Source of the DNA: JBEBGV01 sp040081265
Lineage (GTDB): Bacteria > Acidobacteriota > Vicinamibacteria > Vicinamibacterales > UBA2999
Reading direction: 5' to 3'
NCBI GenBank assembly: GCA_040081265.1
Contig: JBEBGV010000001.1
Location: forward strand, 124,001 to 188,000
DNA: 64,000 bases
Below, piece after piece: positions 48,172 to 55,901 of this stretch. The translations under genes were made by a program, and so were the position numbers. The stretch's first letter is position 1; every line of letters starts with the position of its first letter. The notes below the pieces were generated by a model, which was given only the letters and a program-made list of their open reading frames with translations, made no database searches and was not told the DNA's origin.

Positions 48172-49175
48172 CGTCCGCCTCGACCGCGCCCCGGGGGCTT
48201 GCCATGGGGCTTGCCATAGGGTTTGCCGGGAGGGCGCCCTGCGGGTTTGCCGCCGGGGCGACTGCCGCCGGGGCCGCCAGCCGGCCGCGGAAACCGCTGA
48301 GGAGGTCGATTGTCGTTCCTCTCCTGTGGTGGACGGGTGCTCTCCTTTGGATTCCAGGGGCGATCGCGATCCGGTCGTCCTTGTGGGCCCTTGGGTCCTT
48401 GCGGGCCGCGCGGTGGCCGGTCATCGCTTCGGGCCTGTGGCGAACGAGGTCCTCCTTCAGGACGCCAGGAACTCCGAGGGTCTTTGGGCCGGGGCGTGCG
48501 GTCCCGGTCCCGGGTCTCCCGCGGCTGGAACGGTCGCTTAGGCGAGGCCGGACGATCCCCGGACGGCAGCGGCCGCGCCGGCCCCTTCGGTCCATTCGAA
48601 CGGGACGCGGGCCGATCGTCCCCGCGTGACGGAGGACGACGGTCCCCTTCAGGTCGCCACGTCTGACGAGACTCTCTCGGCCGGGGGCCGCGATCCCTGT
48701 CTTGCGCGTCGCGCGGCTGGAACGGTCGCTTGAGCGTTGCAGGACGATCTCCGGACGGCAGCGGTCGTGCCCCGGGCTTGACAGCCTTTTCTCCCACCGG
48801 ACGATCCCCGGATCCAGCGAAGGGGGGTCGTCGCGGCGGCGTATCGCGGTGCTTCTGGTCCCAGCGCTCCTGCCGCCGTGCCTGGTTCTTTGCCTTCCGC
48901 TCGTCGTCGAAGCGCTGGCGGGGGTCCCGGTGTTCGCCACCTGGGCGCCATTCACGCCCGCGACGGGGCTGATCCTTGATGACCGCGTTGCGGGCCTCCT
49001 GCGACTCTTCGCGCGAGTTCCAGAGTCGCCCGCGTGCGAAATACTTCAGCTCGGCATCAGGATGACGTTCACGCAGCCGGTTGAACGTCGGGAGCAGGTC
49101 GTCGCGATCGGTGGCACGAAAGGCCGTCGGAAGGCCGCCGGCGAGAATCGTCCAGTAGACGTAGCGAGGTGGCAT
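48168..49175 (-). CDS. Arg/Pro/Gly-rich, largely disordered protein with conserved-looking N-terminal domain
   Basis: I do not recognise a named family. At 335 residues, the first 60 (PPRYVYWTILAGGLPTAFRA, LKYFARGRLWNSREES) look folded, with aromatic and hydrophobic positions. After about residue 65 the protein becomes extremely rich in Arg, Pro, Asp and Gly. Residues about 136-191 repeat at 200-255 (period about 63; RPLPSGDRPA, KRPFQPR and WRPEG in both copies). The C-terminus is GKPxGKP/GRGRGGR, reminiscent of RGG-type RNA-binding tails. The first TRP-like YVYW motif and the net positive charge suggest nucleic-acid binding, which is inference. Coding reality is supported by its abutment with the NtrC-type gene (stop at 49176) and its 4-nt overlap with the Dabb gene. 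Confidence 0.7.
   Translation of the reverse strand: MPPRYVYWTILAGGLPTAFRATDRDDLLPTFNRLRERHPDAELKYFARGRLWNSREESQEARNAVIKDQPRRGREWRPGGEHRDPRQRFDDERKAKNQARRQERWDQKHRDTPPRRPPFAGSGDRPVGEKAVKPGARPLPSGDRPATLKRPFQPRDAQDRDRGPRPRESRQTWRPEGDRRPPSRGDDRPASRSNGPKGPARPLPSGDRPASPKRPFQPRETRDRDRTPRPKDPRSSWRPEGGPRSPQARSDDRPPRGPQGPKGPQGRPDRDRPWNPKESTRPPQERNDNRPPQRFPRPAGGPGGSRPGGKPAGRPPGKPYGKPHGKPPGRGRGGR
48411..48770 (-). repeat. Two-copy internal repeat within the Arg/Pro-rich gene
   Basis: Two imperfect units of about 190 bp encode residues about 136-191 and 200-255. Both contain ARPLPSGDRPA, KRPFQPR, RDRDR and WRPEG in the same order, indicating tandem duplication in the disordered region. Confidence 0.75.
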
Positions 49176-50564
49176 TTACCGATCGACTCCTATGCGCTTG
49201 AGCTTCTCGACGAGCGTCGTTCGCTTGATGCGAAGAAGGTCGGCGGCCTTGTTGCGATTACCCTGTGTTCGTGACAGTGCCCGATCGATGAAATCTCGTT
49301 CGATCGAGCAGAGATGAGCCGGCAGGTCCAGCCCGTCCTCGGGGAACTCCTGGGGCACTGGACTGGTGTCTGGAGCCGCGGTACGAATCTCTGGCGGCAG
49401 ATCCCGATCATCGAGTTCATCACGACCTGCGCTCAGCGCGACCGCGCGCTCGACGGCGTTCTCGAGCTGGCGCACATTGCCGGGCCAGTTGTAGGCCATC
49501 AGCGCACGCATGGTCGATTGCGCGGCCTGAATCGTCCGACCTTCGCCGAACTTGACCAGGAAGTGTTTGACGAGGAGCGGAATGTCCTCGCGCCGGTCTC
49601 TGAGGGGCGGCAGTTGGATCGGAATCACGTTCAGCCGGTAGAAGAGGTCTTCGCGGAATGTGCCATCAGCAATCATACGGGGCACATCAGAGTTTGTGGC
49701 GGCGATGACGCGCACATCGACCTTGATCGTCTGGTGGTCGCCAAGTCGCTCGAACTCCCGTTCCTGCAGGGCGCGCAGCAGCTTCATCTGCAGCGACGGG
49801 CTCATCGTCCCCACCTCGTCGAGGAAGAGAGTGCCTTTGTGCGCCTGCTCGAAGCGCCCCTGTCGCGTACCCACGGCGCCGGTGAACGCGCCACGGACGT
49901 GTCCGAAGAGCTCCGCCTCGAGCAGTGTCTCCGGAATGGCGCTGCAGTTCAGGGCCACGAATCGGTTGGCGCGCCGGGGACTGTTGTGATGGATGGCGCG
50001 TGCGATCACTTCCTTGCCGGTACCCGTCTCGCCGGTGACGAGCACGGTCGCGTTCGAGCGCGCCACGGTTTCGAGGAGCTGAAACAACTCCTGCATGGGC
50101 CGGCTTCGACCAAGGATGCCGCCAAACTCGTAGCGCTCCTCGAGCTGCGATCGCAAATAGGCGTTCTCGGAAGTCAGCCGCCGCTGTTCAATCGACTTCT
50201 GGAGGACGTGCATCAGTTCTTCGAACTGGAACGGTTTAGCGATGAAGTCGGATGCTCCACGCTTGATCGCGTCCACCGCGTCTTTGACCGTGCCATAACC
50301 GGTGATGACGATGGCGACGATGCCCGGATAGCGCTCGCGCGCGGCGTCTATCACCGCGGCCCCGTCGATGCCTGGCATCCTGAGGTCAGTGACCACGATG
50401 TCGAAGGCAAACTGGTCGAGAAGCTCAATCGCCTTCTCGCCGCTCTCGGACGTGACGACTTCGAACCCCCGGTCTGACAGCCGCTCGGCCATCAGTTCCC
50501 GCAGGGCCGGCTCGTCATCGACAAAGAGGAGGTGAGGGGTGTGGGGAGCCAAGGGTGCCAACAT
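49176..50564 (-). CDS. NtrC-family sigma-54-dependent response regulator
   Basis: A two-component activator for sigma-54 promoters. From ATG 50564 it has 462 residues. The receiver domain (about 10-125) has the acidic pair in FVDDEPALRE, phospho-acceptor Asp60 in VVTDLRMPG and Lys in FIAKPF. The AAA+ domain (about 145-380) has Walker A VTGETGTGKEVIARAIH, the sigma-54-contacting loop FGHVRGAFTGAVGTRQGRFE and Walker B GTLFLDEVGTMS. The C-terminal Fis-type HTH is QGNRNKAADLLRIKRTTLVE. A TTG at 50591 would add 9 residues. It is divergent from the small HTH gene, and the 75-bp gap holds the inverted repeat ATTGA/TCAAT (50580-50592). The kinase at 52368-53510 is a plausible partner. Confidence 0.95.
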   Translation of the reverse strand: MLAPLAPHTPHLLFVDDEPALRELMAERLSDRGFEVVTSESGEKAIELLDQFAFDIVVTDLRMPGIDGAAVIDAARERYPGIVAIVITGYGTVKDAVDAIKRGASDFIAKPFQFEELMHVLQKSIEQRRLTSENAYLRSQLEERYEFGGILGRSRPMQELFQLLETVARSNATVLVTGETGTGKEVIARAIHHNSPRRANRFVALNCSAIPETLLEAELFGHVRGAFTGAVGTRQGRFEQAHKGTLFLDEVGTMSPSLQMKLLRALQEREFERLGDHQTIKVDVRVIAATNSDVPRMIADGTFREDLFYRLNVIPIQLPPLRDRREDIPLLVKHFLVKFGEGRTIQAAQSTMRALMAYNWPGNVRQLENAVERAVALSAGRDELDDRDLPPEIRTAAPDTSPVPQEFPEDGLDLPAHLCSIERDFIDRALSRTQGNRNKAADLLRIKRTTLVEKLKRIGVDR

Positions 50565-50639
50565 ATTGACGCCCCGGAGATTGAACGTCAATTCTGCGGG
50601 CTAAGGTCCGCCCCTGCACGGCCGATAAGGAGTGTGTCT

Positions 50640-50864
50640 ATGGATCGACAGACTCTCTCAATCATGAAAGCGTGCGAGGCCGTTGGTGTGAGCCGCCGCA
50701 CAATCTACAACTGGATCGCAGCCGGCAAGGTGGAATACGTCCGGACGGCAGGCGGTTCGATTCGCATCTTCGCGGATACGCTTTGGCGGAATCCGGAAGA
50801 TCGCAAGTCGGACGGGTTCTCGGTGGGGGCACAAGCGCCTTCCTCCGCGAACGGCCACGTCTAG
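50640..50864 (+). CDS. Small excisionase/MerR-type helix-turn-helix protein
   Basis: A 74-residue protein starting at ATG 50640 with a strong ribosome-binding site, AAGGAG, 7 nt upstream. LSIMKACEAVGVSRRTIYNW followed by IAAGKVEYVRTAGGSIRIF is an HTH_17 (excisionase-like) winged helix with the typical RxxxGxxRI beta-wing. The tail (from about residue 50) is short and polar. Such single-domain proteins act as DNA-binding accessory factors. No phage or integrase gene is near, so a chromosomal regulatory role beside the NtrC-type gene is more likely than excision. Confidence 0.82.
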   Translation: MDRQTLSIMKACEAVGVSRRTIYNWIAAGKVEYVRTAGGSIRIFADTLWRNPEDRKSDGFSVGAQAPSSANGHV

Positions 50865-51143
50865 CCTTCGGGCTCGCCGCGCGCTATCGTCGGTGCCGGC
50901 GGGGCTCCAGAGAGCCCTGCCCGACACCCGCTGTCAGGGCACCCTGTGTCTCGACAGCGTGCGTCGGACACGGCCGCCGTAGTGTGGGCGTAGCTTGTCT
51001 GGTGGCCGCGACCCTGGGGCGACTGGTGCCCGGGGTACGCCTGTGCCCGGTCTCCTTCCGACCGGGACCTGACTTAACTTGAGGGGCGGCCTTCCTGCCG
51101 TCCGACTTCGATCCCAATTCTTGTCACGCGGGGTGTCAGAAAT

Positions 51144-51161
51144 CCGTCAACCCCTTGACGG
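51144..51161. promoter_or_regulatory. Palindrome CCGTCAA-CCCC-TTGACGG
   Basis: A perfect 7-bp inverted repeat with a 4-nt centre. It shares the GTCAA/TTGAC half-site with the neighbouring palindrome at 51174 and, more weakly, with ATTGA/TCAAT at 50580-50592. It could be an operator or a hairpin. Confidence 0.5.
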
Positions 51162-51173
51162 CGGACCGTGCGG

Positions 51174-51195
51174 AAACGTCAACGCGATGACGTTT
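51174..51195. promoter_or_regulatory. Palindrome AAACGTCA-ACGCGA-TGACGTTT
   Basis: A perfect 8-bp inverted repeat with a 6-nt centre, followed by two further T residues and CG. As RNA it forms a hairpin preceded by A's and followed by U's, so it may be an intrinsic terminator for the HTH transcript. As DNA it is an operator-like site sharing half-sites with 51144-51161. Confidence 0.5.
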
Positions 51196-51366
51196 TTCGT
51201 CCCTGAGTCCTCCAGCCGCGGGGCCTGATCATGGCCAAACTGAGCCATGGAACCCGTTGAATCTACGTGAATTACGGGTCCACGTGAATGCAGATTCGTG
51301 ATTGCTCCGAGCGAGTGCCGATGGTTGGTATTCGCGTTGCTCAATACGGCGTCGGAGGTCACATAC

Positions 51367-52347
51367 ATGCGTTCGAACACCGTCACTCACACCCCCCGGA
51401 TCGTCGCCACACTGCCCTTTGTCGAGCAACTTGCCCGCCGCGTGGCGGCCACGATGCCCCACTCGATCGACATCGGCGACCTGGTGCAGGACGGTGTCCT
51501 CGGTCTCATTGATGCGGCCAATCGGTACGACGAAGCCCGCGGAATCAAGTTCGAGACCTTCGCGGAACGTCGCATCCGAGGGGCGATGATCGATGCGCTG
51601 CGCAAGGATGCCTGGCCGCGCGGCGTTCGCCGTCAGCGCCGGGAACTGGAGGCAGCACGAGAGGAACTGCGCCGTGAGCTGGGCTGCGAGCCGTCACTGG
51701 CCGACCTGGCGGCACGCATGGGATCAGACGAGAAGCGTCTGGGCCGCACCATTGTCCGGATCAAGGCGATCGAGTCCACCTCGCCGCTCGCCAACAACGA
51801 GAACCTGAGCGAAGCGTCGTTGCCGGCGGCATTGATTCCGTCTGAGCCGGAAGCACCCGACGCCGCCTTCGAGCGCGAGGAGACGAGCGACCGTGTCCGG
51901 GCCGCGATTGAATCGCTTCCGCCGCGTGAGCAGAAGGTGATTGGCCTCTACTACTACCAGGAGGCGACGATGAAACAGATTGGAGCTGAGATCGGTGTCA
52001 ACGAATCACGCGTGTCACAACTCCACGCGCGCGCCATCCGCCGTCTGAAGGATGCGTTGCACTCCAGCATGTCGCCAGGTGATGCGCTCGCGACTACTGC
52101 CAGCGTCCTGGCGTTCTATCGAAAGCCACAGACAGAAGCGACGGCTCCTTCCCGACACCTGACGCTGGTTAACCCGGCAGCGAAGGCGCCGGCTGTCGTG
52201 GTAACCCATCCCAGCGTCAATCGCCAGAACTCGGACGCCGTGGCTGGTGCAAAGCGGCTTGCCGCTGGCCGGAAACGTACGGCGATGGTTTCCAGCGTGG
52301 CCAAGATGCCGCGACGCCCCGCCGACGTCATCGCGATCGCGAGGTAG
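51367..52347 (+). CDS. FliA/WhiG-type sigma-70 family factor with C-terminal extension
   Basis: An alternative sigma factor. ATG 51367 is chosen because GGAGGT lies 7 nt upstream; it gives 326 residues. Region 2 is SIDIGDLVQDGVLGLIDAAN with YDEARGIKFETFAERRIRGA. Region 3 (ELGCEPSLADLAARMG) is retained, as in FliA/WhiG/SigB types. Region 4 is LPPREQKVIGLYYYQEATMK followed by QIGAEIGVNESRVSQLHARA. After region 4 an 85-residue basic tail (about 240-326), with no family match I recognise, extends the protein. No flagellar genes are nearby, so a motility role cannot be assumed. It converges on the kinase gene across a hairpin. Confidence 0.92.
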   Translation: MRSNTVTHTPRIVATLPFVEQLARRVAATMPHSIDIGDLVQDGVLGLIDAANRYDEARGIKFETFAERRIRGAMIDALRKDAWPRGVRRQRRELEAAREELRRELGCEPSLADLAARMGSDEKRLGRTIVRIKAIESTSPLANNENLSEASLPAALIPSEPEAPDAAFEREETSDRVRAAIESLPPREQKVIGLYYYQEATMKQIGAEIGVNESRVSQLHARAIRRLKDALHSSMSPGDALATTASVLAFYRKPQTEATAPSRHLTLVNPAAKAPAVVVTHPSVNRQNSDAVAGAKRLAAGRKRTAMVSSVAKMPRRPADVIAIAR

Positions 52348-52352
52348 CACAG

Positions 52353-52368
52353 GGCCGGGCAACCGGCC
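52353..52368. terminator. Hairpin between convergent sigma-factor and kinase genes
   Basis: GGCCGG (52353-52358) and CCGGCC (52363-52368) pair perfectly around a GCAA tetraloop. It sits exactly between the two stop codons, so it can act on both strands as a terminator, although there is no T-run. Confidence 0.55.
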
Positions 52369-53510
52369 TAAGGTGCCTCACGTGTGGCGTCCCTTGTCGG
52401 CAGTTCGATGACAAAGGTTGCACCGTCGCTCCGTTCATGTGCCAGACGGAGGCTGCCGCCGTGCTCGTGAGCCAGTGCCTGGGCAACGGCCAGGCCCAGG
52501 CCAGTTCCAGAGCGGACCTGCTTGGTCGAAAAGAAGGGATCGAAGATCCGCGACCGAACCGACTCGGGAACACCTGGCCCATCGTCGCTGATCTCCACAA
52601 CCACCACGTGGCGCCTGTCGTCCGCCATTGTTCGGACGGTCAACGTCCCGCGATCATGCGCTGATGTCATGGCGTGCTCCGCGTTGATGATCACGTTGAG
52701 CAGCACTTGCTGCACCTGGTGGGCATCAGCAAAGACCGGCGGCAGTCCGCTTCCCAGTTCGGTCTCAGTCGTCACGTTCATCGACCTCTGCTCGTGCTGA
52801 CGCAAGGCCAGCGTCTCGCTGACGACAGCGTTGATATCGACCATCGCCCGGGTGGATTGCTGGCGCCCCGCCGAATGCAGGGCTGTGCGAATGATGCGCC
52901 CGGCGCGCTCCGAAGCCGACAGGATCTCCGTGATGCCCTTGCGTGCTTTCTCTTCGAGCGGAAGCTGCGCTACGCGCTCGGCCCAGCCGACGATCGACGC
53001 CAGCGGGTTGCGGAGCTCGTGGGCGACGTCGGCCAGGGTGCGATCGATGGCCGCAATCTGCTCGGAGTGAGCGAGCTGTCGATAGAGTTCCCGTGCACGG
53101 CTCTCGAGGTGACGTCGCTCGGTGACGTCGCGTACGAACGCGTCAACCAGGACAGTTCCATCAGGCGCGACTTCCGTACACGCGGTCACTTCAACCCAGA
53201 CTGGTTGACCGTCACATCGGCGCAGTTGAAGGAGATGATCGCTGGCACCGTCGCCAGCGAGCAGTGCTGAGACGAGCTGCTCACGGGCAGAGGAGTCGGC
53301 GTAGTGTGCCTGCGCAAACAGCAGCACCGTCCCGTGGTCGACGCCGTCCGCGTACCCGAGGATCCGGCGCAGGCACGGATTGGCGAGGAGCGAGACCCCC
53401 GCGCTGCCCGCGTCCGCAGAATGAAGGAGCCCGACGTATATGCCCTCGCGGGCGACCTCGAAGAGACGTCCTACAGCCTGGTCACGCGTCGAGGCAGTGA
53501 GCGCAATCAT
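52368..53510 (-). CDS. PAS-domain sensor histidine kinase (NtrB-like)
   Basis: From ATG 53510 it has 380 residues. A PAS domain (about 15-130: EVAREGIYVGLL, NPCLRRILGYADG, VRDVTERR) is followed by the HisKA H-box IDRTLADVAHELRNPLASIV with His164. The HATPase shows N-box VLLNVIINAEHAM, G1 ISDDGPGVPE, F-box RIFDPFFSTKQ and G2 GTGLGLAVAQAL. There is no transmembrane segment, so it senses cytoplasmic signals. The start overlaps the stop of the PCYCGC gene (ATGA). No receiver domain or adjacent regulator is in this operon. PAS-HisKA kinases of this type usually act with NtrC-family regulators such as the one at 49176-50564. Confidence 0.93.
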   Translation of the reverse strand: MIALTASTRDQAVGRLFEVAREGIYVGLLHSADAGSAGVSLLANPCLRRILGYADGVDHGTVLLFAQAHYADSSAREQLVSALLAGDGASDHLLQLRRCDGQPVWVEVTACTEVAPDGTVLVDAFVRDVTERRHLESRARELYRQLAHSEQIAAIDRTLADVAHELRNPLASIVGWAERVAQLPLEEKARKGITEILSASERAGRIIRTALHSAGRQQSTRAMVDINAVVSETLALRQHEQRSMNVTTETELGSGLPPVFADAHQVQQVLLNVIINAEHAMTSAHDRGTLTVRTMADDRRHVVVVEISDDGPGVPESVRSRIFDPFFSTKQVRSGTGLGLAVAQALAHEHGGSLRLAHERSDGATFVIELPTRDATREAP

Positions 53511-54028
53511 CCTCGGGCAGGCTTGGCTGCTTGCCTGGGGGGTGTGGGCGTGGGCGTCTGGGAGGGGAAGCGTGTGCCCCATTTCTTGTCGATCGCGGCG
53601 CGAATGGCCGTGACCGACGCGCCAGAGTTGAACATCAGCATCGCGTCGCGGGCGACGTCAACGCAGACGGTACATCCAGAGCCATGCGGATCCCACTCGA
53701 GTACCCGTCCATCGGCCGCGCGGCGTTTCACGAAACAATCGTGGTTGCCGCCATGTCCGCGGGTTTCACACCCGCAGTAGCACGGTACGTACTGCAGCAC
53801 CTCTGGGTGTCGCGCCGCGAATTCGTAGACCGACTGCACCACCGGCACCGGACGCGCGAGGATTGATTCGAAAGGGACCGGCGGCAGGGGACCGGCTGGA
53901 GCACCCTTCATGGGCTGAACTGGCTTGACGGGCGTCGTCGGCCTGGCCTGCGCGGTCAGCACCGCGGCGGTGACAAGCAACGCCAAACACGACATCACGC
54001 ACCCGGCAAAAACGCTGTGACGACTCAT
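53507..54028 (-). CDS. PCYCGC-motif secreted protein
   Basis: A 173-residue protein with an N-terminal hydrophobic signal (CVMSCLALLVTAAVLTAQA), so probably exported. A Pro-rich spacer follows, then YVPCYCGCETRGHGGNHDCF and HGSGCTVCVDVARDAMLMF. The six cysteines at 83, 85, 87, 98, 119 and 122 and the PCYCGC core define the PF13798-type family, for which metal binding is suspected but function is not established. The C-terminus is a Thr/Pro-rich tail. Its stop overlaps the kinase start (ATGA), so the two proteins are made together and may share a signalling task. Confidence 0.82.
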   Translation of the reverse strand: MSRHSVFAGCVMSCLALLVTAAVLTAQARPTTPVKPVQPMKGAPAGPLPPVPFESILARPVPVVQSVYEFAARHPEVLQYVPCYCGCETRGHGGNHDCFVKRRAADGRVLEWDPHGSGCTVCVDVARDAMLMFNSGASVTAIRAAIDKKWGTRFPSQTPTPTPPRQAAKPARG

Positions 54029-54075
54029 GGCGTAATGGTAAGCTGGCGCCTTCCATCGGGCAATCCTCTCAAGCG

Positions 54076-55227
54076 ATGCGACTTGTCAGCCGAAACGACG
54101 CTTTCCTGCTCGGCGGCCTGGCGGTAGCCCTGTTCGTGCTTTTTGCGCGCCCGCTCGGGCAGATGCTGGTCTTCGCCCAGGACATTGACCGTCGTCGAGG
54201 TCTGCAGCTTCTTCCGGCTCTCATCATCCTGACGGGGGTACTGATTGTTCATCTGCTCAGGCGGCGAGGGCAGATGCGATCCCAGGCGAAGGCCGCGACG
54301 GCCCGCGCTGATGAGCTGGAACAGCTTGTCGCATTCAGTCAGTCCCTTGCCCGATCGCTCGAGGTCGGCGCAATTCGCGGGGCCGCTGAGGAATATCTTC
54401 CGCGTCTGGCTCCAGGCCGTGACGTGTGGGTCATGCTTCGTCGTGCTCATCAATGGGAGCCCATGCTGACGGCCGATGGCGCTGATGCCCGGCGTGAACA
54501 GATGGCGTCACGGGCGCTCGGCGAACTGCAGGCTGCGCCGACGGCACAGACCGACGATCCGTGCTTTCCGATGATCGTTGCGGGGATTCCCCTCGGCGTG
54601 CTCGGGGTGACTGGAGAGCCGCCGTTGTCCGAGCAGGAACGAAGCGGGCTGGTTGCTGCCGCCGCGCTCCTCGGTGTCTCGATCAAGAATGCCGAACTGT
54701 TTGCCGAGGCCCGCGATGCCAGCGCCCGTGATCCGCTGACGACCTGCTTCACGCGCAAACACGCGCTGGACATGATCGACGGCGAACTTCGCCGCGCGCG
54801 GCGCGCCCACCATGTCGTGACGCTCGTGATGTTTGACATCGACGAGTTCAAGAAGATCAATGATCGTTACGGTCACTTGTGCGGTGATGCGGTGCTGGCG
54901 TCGGTTGGCCAGCGGATGAGCGCCGTCCTTCGCAGCAGCGACGTCAAGTGCCGCTATGGCGGGGACGAGTTCCTCGTGCTCCTCCCCGACACTCCGGTGA
55001 CGGGCGCGCATCGGGTTGCGGAGAACCTTCGACGCGAGCTCGAAGAACGCCCGGTCAAGTGGCACGACGATGCCATCGTCGTGACCGCCAGTTTCGGCAT
55101 AGCGGAGATGCGCGACGCCGAGGTTGAGGTCGAGGGCCTGGTGGCGCGCGCGGACGCGGCGCTCTATCGCGCCAAGCAAGGCGGACGCAATCGCATCGAG
55201 GTTGCCGACCCCGCTCCGGTCTCGTAG
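54076..55227 (+). CDS. Membrane-anchored GAF-like GGDEF diguanylate cyclase
   Basis: Synthesises cyclic di-GMP. It has 383 residues. Two transmembrane segments (FLLGGLAVALFVLFARPL about 10-30, LLPALIILTGVLIVHLL about 45-62) precede a coiled segment and a GAF-like region (about 85-215). The GGDEF domain covers about 220-375: DPLTTCFTRKHALDMID, FDIDEFKKINDRYGHLCGDA and the intact active site RYGGDEFLVLLPDT. The inhibitory I-site RSSD lies exactly five residues before GGDEF, so product feedback is expected. The gene diverges from the PCYCGC gene. Confidence 0.95.
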   Translation: MRLVSRNDAFLLGGLAVALFVLFARPLGQMLVFAQDIDRRRGLQLLPALIILTGVLIVHLLRRRGQMRSQAKAATARADELEQLVAFSQSLARSLEVGAIRGAAEEYLPRLAPGRDVWVMLRRAHQWEPMLTADGADARREQMASRALGELQAAPTAQTDDPCFPMIVAGIPLGVLGVTGEPPLSEQERSGLVAAAALLGVSIKNAELFAEARDASARDPLTTCFTRKHALDMIDGELRRARRAHHVVTLVMFDIDEFKKINDRYGHLCGDAVLASVGQRMSAVLRSSDVKCRYGGDEFLVLLPDTPVTGAHRVAENLRRELEERPVKWHDDAIVVTASFGIAEMRDAEVEVEGLVARADAALYRAKQGGRNRIEVADPAPVS

Positions 55228-55238
55228 GGGAGAAGTCA

Positions 55239-55901
55239 GTGCCGGCGGTGACGTATTCGCGCACACGACTCGGCGGCGTTGCGGTGCTGCTGATCCTCCT
55301 CGCTCACGCCTCGAGCACCGAGGCTCAGGATGCCGTCGCGGCGGCCGACGAACCTCGCGCGTCACGCGTCGAGACGGCGGTCCGGTCGCTGGCCGGCGCA
55401 GCGCTTGGACTCGGCATTCACGAAGGTGGTCACCTGACGTTCGACCTGCTGCTGGGGACAACTCCGGGTCTCGAGCGCGTCTCGTACGCGGGCATTCCGT
55501 TCTTCGCGATCACTCACGATCCTGTGAGCCCGGCCAGGGAGTTCACGATTTCGTCGGCGGGCTTCTGGTCGCAGCACCTGTCGAGCGAGTGGCTTCTGAC
55601 CAGGCACCCGCGTCTGCGATATGAGCGCGCTCCCCTGCGCAAGGGGATGCTGGCCTTCAATGTACTGGTCTCGGTGATGTACGCCGGAGCGGCAATCGGT
55701 CGAACGGGACCCGATCAACGTGATACGCGTGGCATGGCTGTGTCGGCGCGGATGGCCGAGCCGTGGGTGGCGCCGGTGATCCTTGCGCCAGCTGTGCTCG
55801 ACACGCTTCGCTACCTCAAACCCGAATCCCGTGCAGCGCGTTGGGCGAGTCGGGCCGCTAAGGTTGGCGGCGTGCTGCTCGTGCTCAGGGCGCGGCCGTA
55901 G
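55239..55901 (+). CDS. Membrane protein of unknown function with HEGGH motif
   Basis: I do not recognise the family. It has 220 residues, GTG start at 55239, 11 nt after the cyclase gene. An N-terminal hydrophobic segment (GGVAVLLILLAHASSTEAQ) looks like a signal peptide. GIHEGGHLTFDLLLG puts His61, Glu62 and His65 in an HExxH-type arrangement within a hydrophobic stretch (AGAALGLGI), as in membrane-bound zinc peptidases. Two or three more hydrophobic helices follow (FNVLVSVMYAGAAIG, PVILAPAVLDTLRYL). A third zinc ligand is not obvious. It converges on fabZ with a 17-bp overlap. Confidence 0.65.
   Translation: MPAVTYSRTRLGGVAVLLILLAHASSTEAQDAVAAADEPRASRVETAVRSLAGAALGLGIHEGGHLTFDLLLGTTPGLERVSYAGIPFFAITHDPVSPAREFTISSAGFWSQHLSSEWLLTRHPRLRYERAPLRKGMLAFNVLVSVMYAGAAIGRTGPDQRDTRGMAVSARMAEPWVAPVILAPAVLDTLRYLKPESRAARWASRAAKVGGVLLVLRARP

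Larger units (their letters stand above)
50865..51366. other. Non-coding gap rich in inverted repeats upstream of the sigma-factor gene
   Basis: A 502-bp region without a credible gene. The left 230 bp show nothing I recognise. From 51144 it holds two long palindromes (described separately), then CATGGC/GCCATG (51230-51235 and 51244-51249, 8-nt loop) and GAATCT/AGATTC (51259-51264 and 51292-51297). The last pair encloses two direct copies of ACGTGAAT (51265-51272 and 51282-51289). A strong ribosome-binding site, GGAGGT (51354-51359), closes the region. It looks like an operator plus structured leader. Confidence 0.5.

Noticed and set aside
48119..48955. Alternative-frame genes within the Arg/Pro-rich region on both strands
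   Set aside because: They are GC-rich shadows. Only the frame at 48168-49175 has a folded-looking N-terminus, an ordered repeat and tight junctions with its neighbours.
50640..50864. Excisionase of a prophage or integrative element
   Set aside because: No integrase, attachment repeats or phage genes are nearby. The gene is embedded in a chromosomal regulatory block.
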